NCBI GenBank assembly: GCA_030704615.1
Contig: CM060733.1
Coordinates: forward strand, 13,826,001-13,890,000
Source: Takakia lepidozioides
Lineage: Eukaryota; Streptophyta; Takakiopsida; Takakiales; Takakiaceae
Reading direction: 5' to 3'
DNA length: 64,000 nt
Within the stretch, counting starts at the first letter, position 1, and the number at the start of each line of letters is the position of its first letter. The translations under genes and the position numbers were made by a program. The notes under the pieces are model-generated. The model searched no databases and had not been told where the DNA came from. It worked only from the letters and a program-made list of their open reading frames with translations. Shown here piece by piece: positions 60,481 to 64,000 of this stretch.

Positions 60481-62350
60481 TCAGATGCAGAGAGTAATCG
60501 TTCCAACAGGGAGCTGATGCGCTATTGAGGTCACTGTCAATACACCTCCCGCGGCCTGAACTTGAGCCGCATAGTTTGTGATAATAAAAAAGACGAGTAG
60601 CTGAGTAGCACAATATTGCTGCAGACCACCAATATAGTTCTTCAGTGCATACGGTATGCTCACAGCTGGCGTCGATCCGAACCAATCCCGGCCGTCTGAA
60701 CGCCGCAGTGCAGGGTTCATGCCGTCTCTCAGGATGGGGTCGACGTTGATAGGGGATGTCCCATGAAAGACAACTTGCAATATATCATTGGGAAAAGCAG
60801 CTGTCGCTTCCAAGAGCTCCCCTGTCCAAACGGAACAGCTCAGAGAGAATCACGTAATCCAACTAATGTACTGAATTTGGAAATAGTTCCTATGCTTCTC
60901 GAGACCGCATTGTATTTTTATTTTAGCTGGAAATTGCAATTCTCAAGGGATTCAATAACAGAAAGAGAATGGAGTCTACCTTTGTCTGATCAGATAGTAG
61001 TACATGAGAGATTTAAATAGGTTGCCCAAGCCCTGCCGAGTACAATAGAACAAGGTTTCGCTAACCGGGGTTCTGTTTGTGAGCCCTGGAAGCACCGTCG
61101 TGCAGATCTTTCCAAATGTTTTTACATCGAAACCATACTGATCTAAATTTAGCCAGTCAAAGGTATCAATGCTTTCGAGGACTGATATAAAAACGTTCTA
61201 TATGCTCATACATTGCATATTATCGCTGGTATATGTATGCGACCAGGAAACTGTAACTCAAGTCTAACAATTTGTTCAGACAGGTAGCCTGGATCAGTCT
61301 CTCACCGAATCCACCTTCCCGATTCTCGACAGTCTGAGTTAAGGTGCTCAGGAACCGTTCGTAAGGAAGGTGACCCGGGGCCAAGTAGGGGTTGGCGACC
61401 GTGTTTTTGGAGACCTTGGCGCCCTGTAGCTTCTGAGAGAGAAGAACGTCCAGGTGTTCGGGGGTACGAAGTGTATCCACCGTCATACGTATTATCTGTG
61501 CATCACTCAACAGTCGACAGTCAGTACAGAGATAACTATGTTGTGAACTCAAAGTCTTGTCTAGACTCTCAAAAGGTCAGCTTGCTCCACTGATGCTAAA
61601 CTTTCGCCGACCGGGTGCGCCATACAACAGTCTGGATTCGTCTGGTCAAGACGTCAAGACCGACCCGAGCTGATCAATCCTGGGCTCTAATGCAGAATCA
61701 CCCGAATCAGTTTTCGAGCAGTTTTCCAGTATACGAGTTCTTCAGCTTGAGAGATAATTTGAACAAACTTGGCTTGACATAAATTCATGAAAAGTCTAGC
61801 ACAATCGTTTTCACATTGTGTCCAGTTAGAGCACATTGCTGGCCATGGTATTTGTCTGATTTAAGATTCAACCTGGCCTCTCTTTGAGTAATAACGAACA
61901 GCGGCATCCCCGCTGCTTGCTGCCATACCCACGAGATACTAAGTCCAGCAACCTGCAGCAAACTCTTGGTCAACAGGTAACCTCCAGAGCCTACCTGGCT
62001 CGAGGCTTACCAGTAAAATACTGCTCCCCAGCTTAAGATACAATTCATGCAGGATAGCCTACCTTGCGCCGCAGAGCCGTGTCACTTGCAACAGCAAGAG
62101 CTGCCAGAGCAGTAGGGTCCCATGGGATCTCAATCACAACGTCTTCTTCTTTCCCCGAATCTAAGTGCACCTGCTTCATCTTCTTGAGGTCCACCCTTAC
62201 ATCTTCACATCGCTCATTAAGGGTTAAGGAACGCTTATTGTCGCCAATAGCTTTCAAGATGGCTGCAACACACACTGAATCATACTTCCGCAATCTGCCA
62301 GTGCTCACACACCGACGGTGGATAATCACATTCTTGGACTCGGGCGCCAT
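60481..62350 (-). CDS. gene E: single-WWE ART-like protein, duplicate of gene B
   Basis: Exons: 62350-62063, 61495-61306 and 60821-60481, with the same splice sites as gene B. The CDS is 819 nt, giving 272 residues. Exon 1 differs from B by about one base (AIGDNKRSL against AIGDNKLSL) and exon 2 by a few bases. Exon 3 is very different: VFHGTSPINVDPILRDGM is kept (His179), but the middle (DWFGSTPAVSIPYALKNYIG, QLLVFFIITNYAAQ) has many substitutions and in-frame length changes, and the protein ends TITLCI rather than TIAVH. Conserved blocks are the FHG motif, the SIPYA motif, the QLLVFF strand and SIAHQLPVGTI. The intact frame despite this divergence argues for function. Confidence 0.75.
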
Positions 62351-64000
62351 TGCTCAACAATTTGGACCTTGCAAGTTCAGAGATCACACAGATGCAACAA
62401 TCCCTCTTCTTTCTGAATTCCCAAAAATAGAATCGGAGATTGTTGGCAACTTGCGTGCAGCGTTGCATGCACGACATCTCAAACCTCGCTCACTTTAGTG
62501 TAACAAAGCTATTTAAAAATTTGTTAGCACAAACAGTACAGGTTTAGGGGATGACGGGCGTTTTCTCACCGAGTCTCACTATCCTAGGTGCTTCATCGAT
62601 CGGATTAGATTAGGTCTGCTAGATGGGTCAAAAGGACAATTCCAAGCCTGGATCCTACAGTGCATACATCACAGTGACCCGAAAAAGAGAAACCGCAAAG
62701 CGTTTCGTGTTATCACCTAATTTCACTGGCATGCTTGAAGGCTTAAAGGCACCACGACAAGGAACTGTCCTTGGCGCATTGCCAAGGGCGATACCGCCTT
62801 CAGCTCTATAGCTCCGCCCCTCAATCTGCTGCATGGTGGCTGGCCTCTCGCATCACAGAGACGTTGCCTTGGGTATGGAGTCCACAAGCTCGCTCAGGAG
62901 AACACCGGAGCACGCTGCCATCCCCACCAGTGAGCGGAAACGCCAGTAATGGCGGAAGCTCAAATAGTAGCCAGGCTGTAAAGATCTCAAAAAAACAAAC
63001 TAAACATGTCTGCCTCCCTGACCGAATATTTCATGAAACATACCACTCCTCCTGAACCTGCTTCATCTACCGCAGATTGGGCACGTATGTTCTCGTCCCT
63101 GAGAAGAGGGTCGATGAGCTCTTCGCAATGGTGGCCGTAGCTTTCAAGAGGTTGCCGAACAGATGTGAATGTGACCGTATAGCTGCGATTTCCCCGACCT
63201 CAGATTTTAATGATGTCACTGGAATCGATTCCCACATCTGGCCCACATGCGGGAATCGATTCCCACGAGTGGCCGTGTGGGGCCCACTTGGCCACTCCGT
63301 GAGTATGTGAGCTCATCAAGACACTAGACGCAGATATCCATCTTTGTCGGCTCTTCACATAAAGGTCGGAGGTCCCGTACTGTCAAAGGCGGCGCTTAGT
63401 GAATACATGGCTTTCATGTATACATCCGTTCTTCTTGCCTGCATGATGGGGGGATCACTGGAAAATGTAAACTGCAAAAAGCAGTATTACAGTTTGTCCC
63501 GAAATTCTGAGTATCTGTGGGCAGTCTTCAATGGATATGTATCCCTGAGCAAGGCTCTTCAGATTCTCTAGTATCGTTGAAACTCACTTCAAGAAAATGT
63601 GTGAAAACTCTTTGCGGCAAACTCTTAACGAGTTTATACATAGTCATCTTCATATATAATGATGCAGGCATTGAAGGGGATGATGGGGAGGCAATCATAT
63701 CGTGTGTACATAGAGCCTGCAGTATGGCTTGAGTTTTGAGTATTCCATAAGAGTTCCATCGCTGTTGCAGCTGCTCAATTTCCTGTTTTGCTATTGCCTG
63801 CAAGGCCCTGTTGAGTTCTATGCGCGTCTCCGTCGTCTCACTCTCTCTCTCTCTCTCTCTCTCTTTCTGGAGCTTCTCAGATTATCCCGCTCGAGTGTCT
63901 CTGAGCTGGAGAATAAACTTGTTGGCAGCATCTAGATCTATTCTATTGTGTTTCCTCAGCTTTTGGGTCAGTGCCCGAGCGCATCGCTTCCGTCTTCAAT
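62351..64000. other. divergent intergenic region and 5' flank of gene F
   Basis: It is nearly identical to the outer parts of 21004-24611 but lacks the 1972-bp middle; at the junction TCTCAC (62564-62569) and TCTCAC (62574-62579) are separated by CGAG. The GGAATCGATTCC pair is at 63221 and 63252. The window ends at the first two bases (63999-64000) of the ATG that starts gene F by comparison with gene C, so a further plus-strand WWE gene is expected just outside. The CT tract before it is 2 bp longer than in the sister copy. Confidence 0.75.

Noticed and set aside
1-64000. CRISPR arrays, operons, ribosome-binding sites, rRNA genes or phage genes
   Set aside because: None are seen; introns, retrotransposons and plant gene families show that this is a eukaryotic nuclear region.

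Overview
This window looks like nuclear DNA of a land plant, most likely a non-flowering one (bryophyte, fern, lycophyte or gymnosperm). The evidence is a full-length PLS-type PPR-DYW RNA-editing gene, a GPAT of the cutin-synthesis (GPAT4/6/8) type, a plant CCCH zinc-finger gene, a GNA-type (bulb) lectin, spliced genes with GT-AG introns, and remnants of Ty1-copia, Ty3-gypsy and tRNA-derived SINE elements. The exact lineage is inference. Nothing bacterial or organellar is seen.

Layout. 0-4 kb: SINE copies, then an intronless GPAT gene with two one-base frameshifts, both in C runs. 4-8.3 kb: no recognisable gene. 8.3-11.2 kb: an intact 949-codon PPR-DYW gene. 11.9-14.3 kb: a two-exon triple-CCCH gene. 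15.2-27.1 kb: three linked genes (A and B on minus, C on plus) of a family combining one or two WWE domains with a C-terminal ADP-ribosyltransferase-like (ART-like) module. 27-33.5 kb: low-complexity, AT-rich and decayed sequence. 33.5-36.5 kb: a deleted copia element with its 3' LTR. 37.5-39.7 kb: a decayed sister of the PPR-DYW gene. 43-46 kb: a GNA-type lectin behind a duplicated 5' flank containing nested SINEs. 46.4-49.7 kb: a second copia remnant (minus). 50.2-51.1 kb: a GC-rich CGTCGC repeat field with long poly-C tracts. 51.3-53.6 kb: a spliced transposon-like gene (minus). 54.1-54.7 kb: a gypsy reverse-transcriptase fragment. 57.9-64.0 kb: a second copy of the WWE/ART-like block (D, E and the 5' flank of F), whose last gene is cut by the window edge.

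The most interesting system is the WWE/ART-like cluster. Splice sites read by eye give a 387-residue protein for A (WWE-WWE-linker-ART-like, 5 exons) and a 278-residue protein for B (one WWE-linker-ART-like, 3 exons). C is organised like A but has a one-base frameshift. D is a truncated A copy and E an intact B copy. WWE domains of known families bind (iso-)ADP-ribose or ubiquitin-pathway partners, and plant RCD1/SRO proteins pair one WWE with a PARP-like domain. A double WWE (as in Deltex) followed by an ART-like module, amplified in tandem, is not an arrangement I recognise from plants. The two blocks are nearly identical over about 3.2 kb, but identity drops abruptly inside the ART-like exon.
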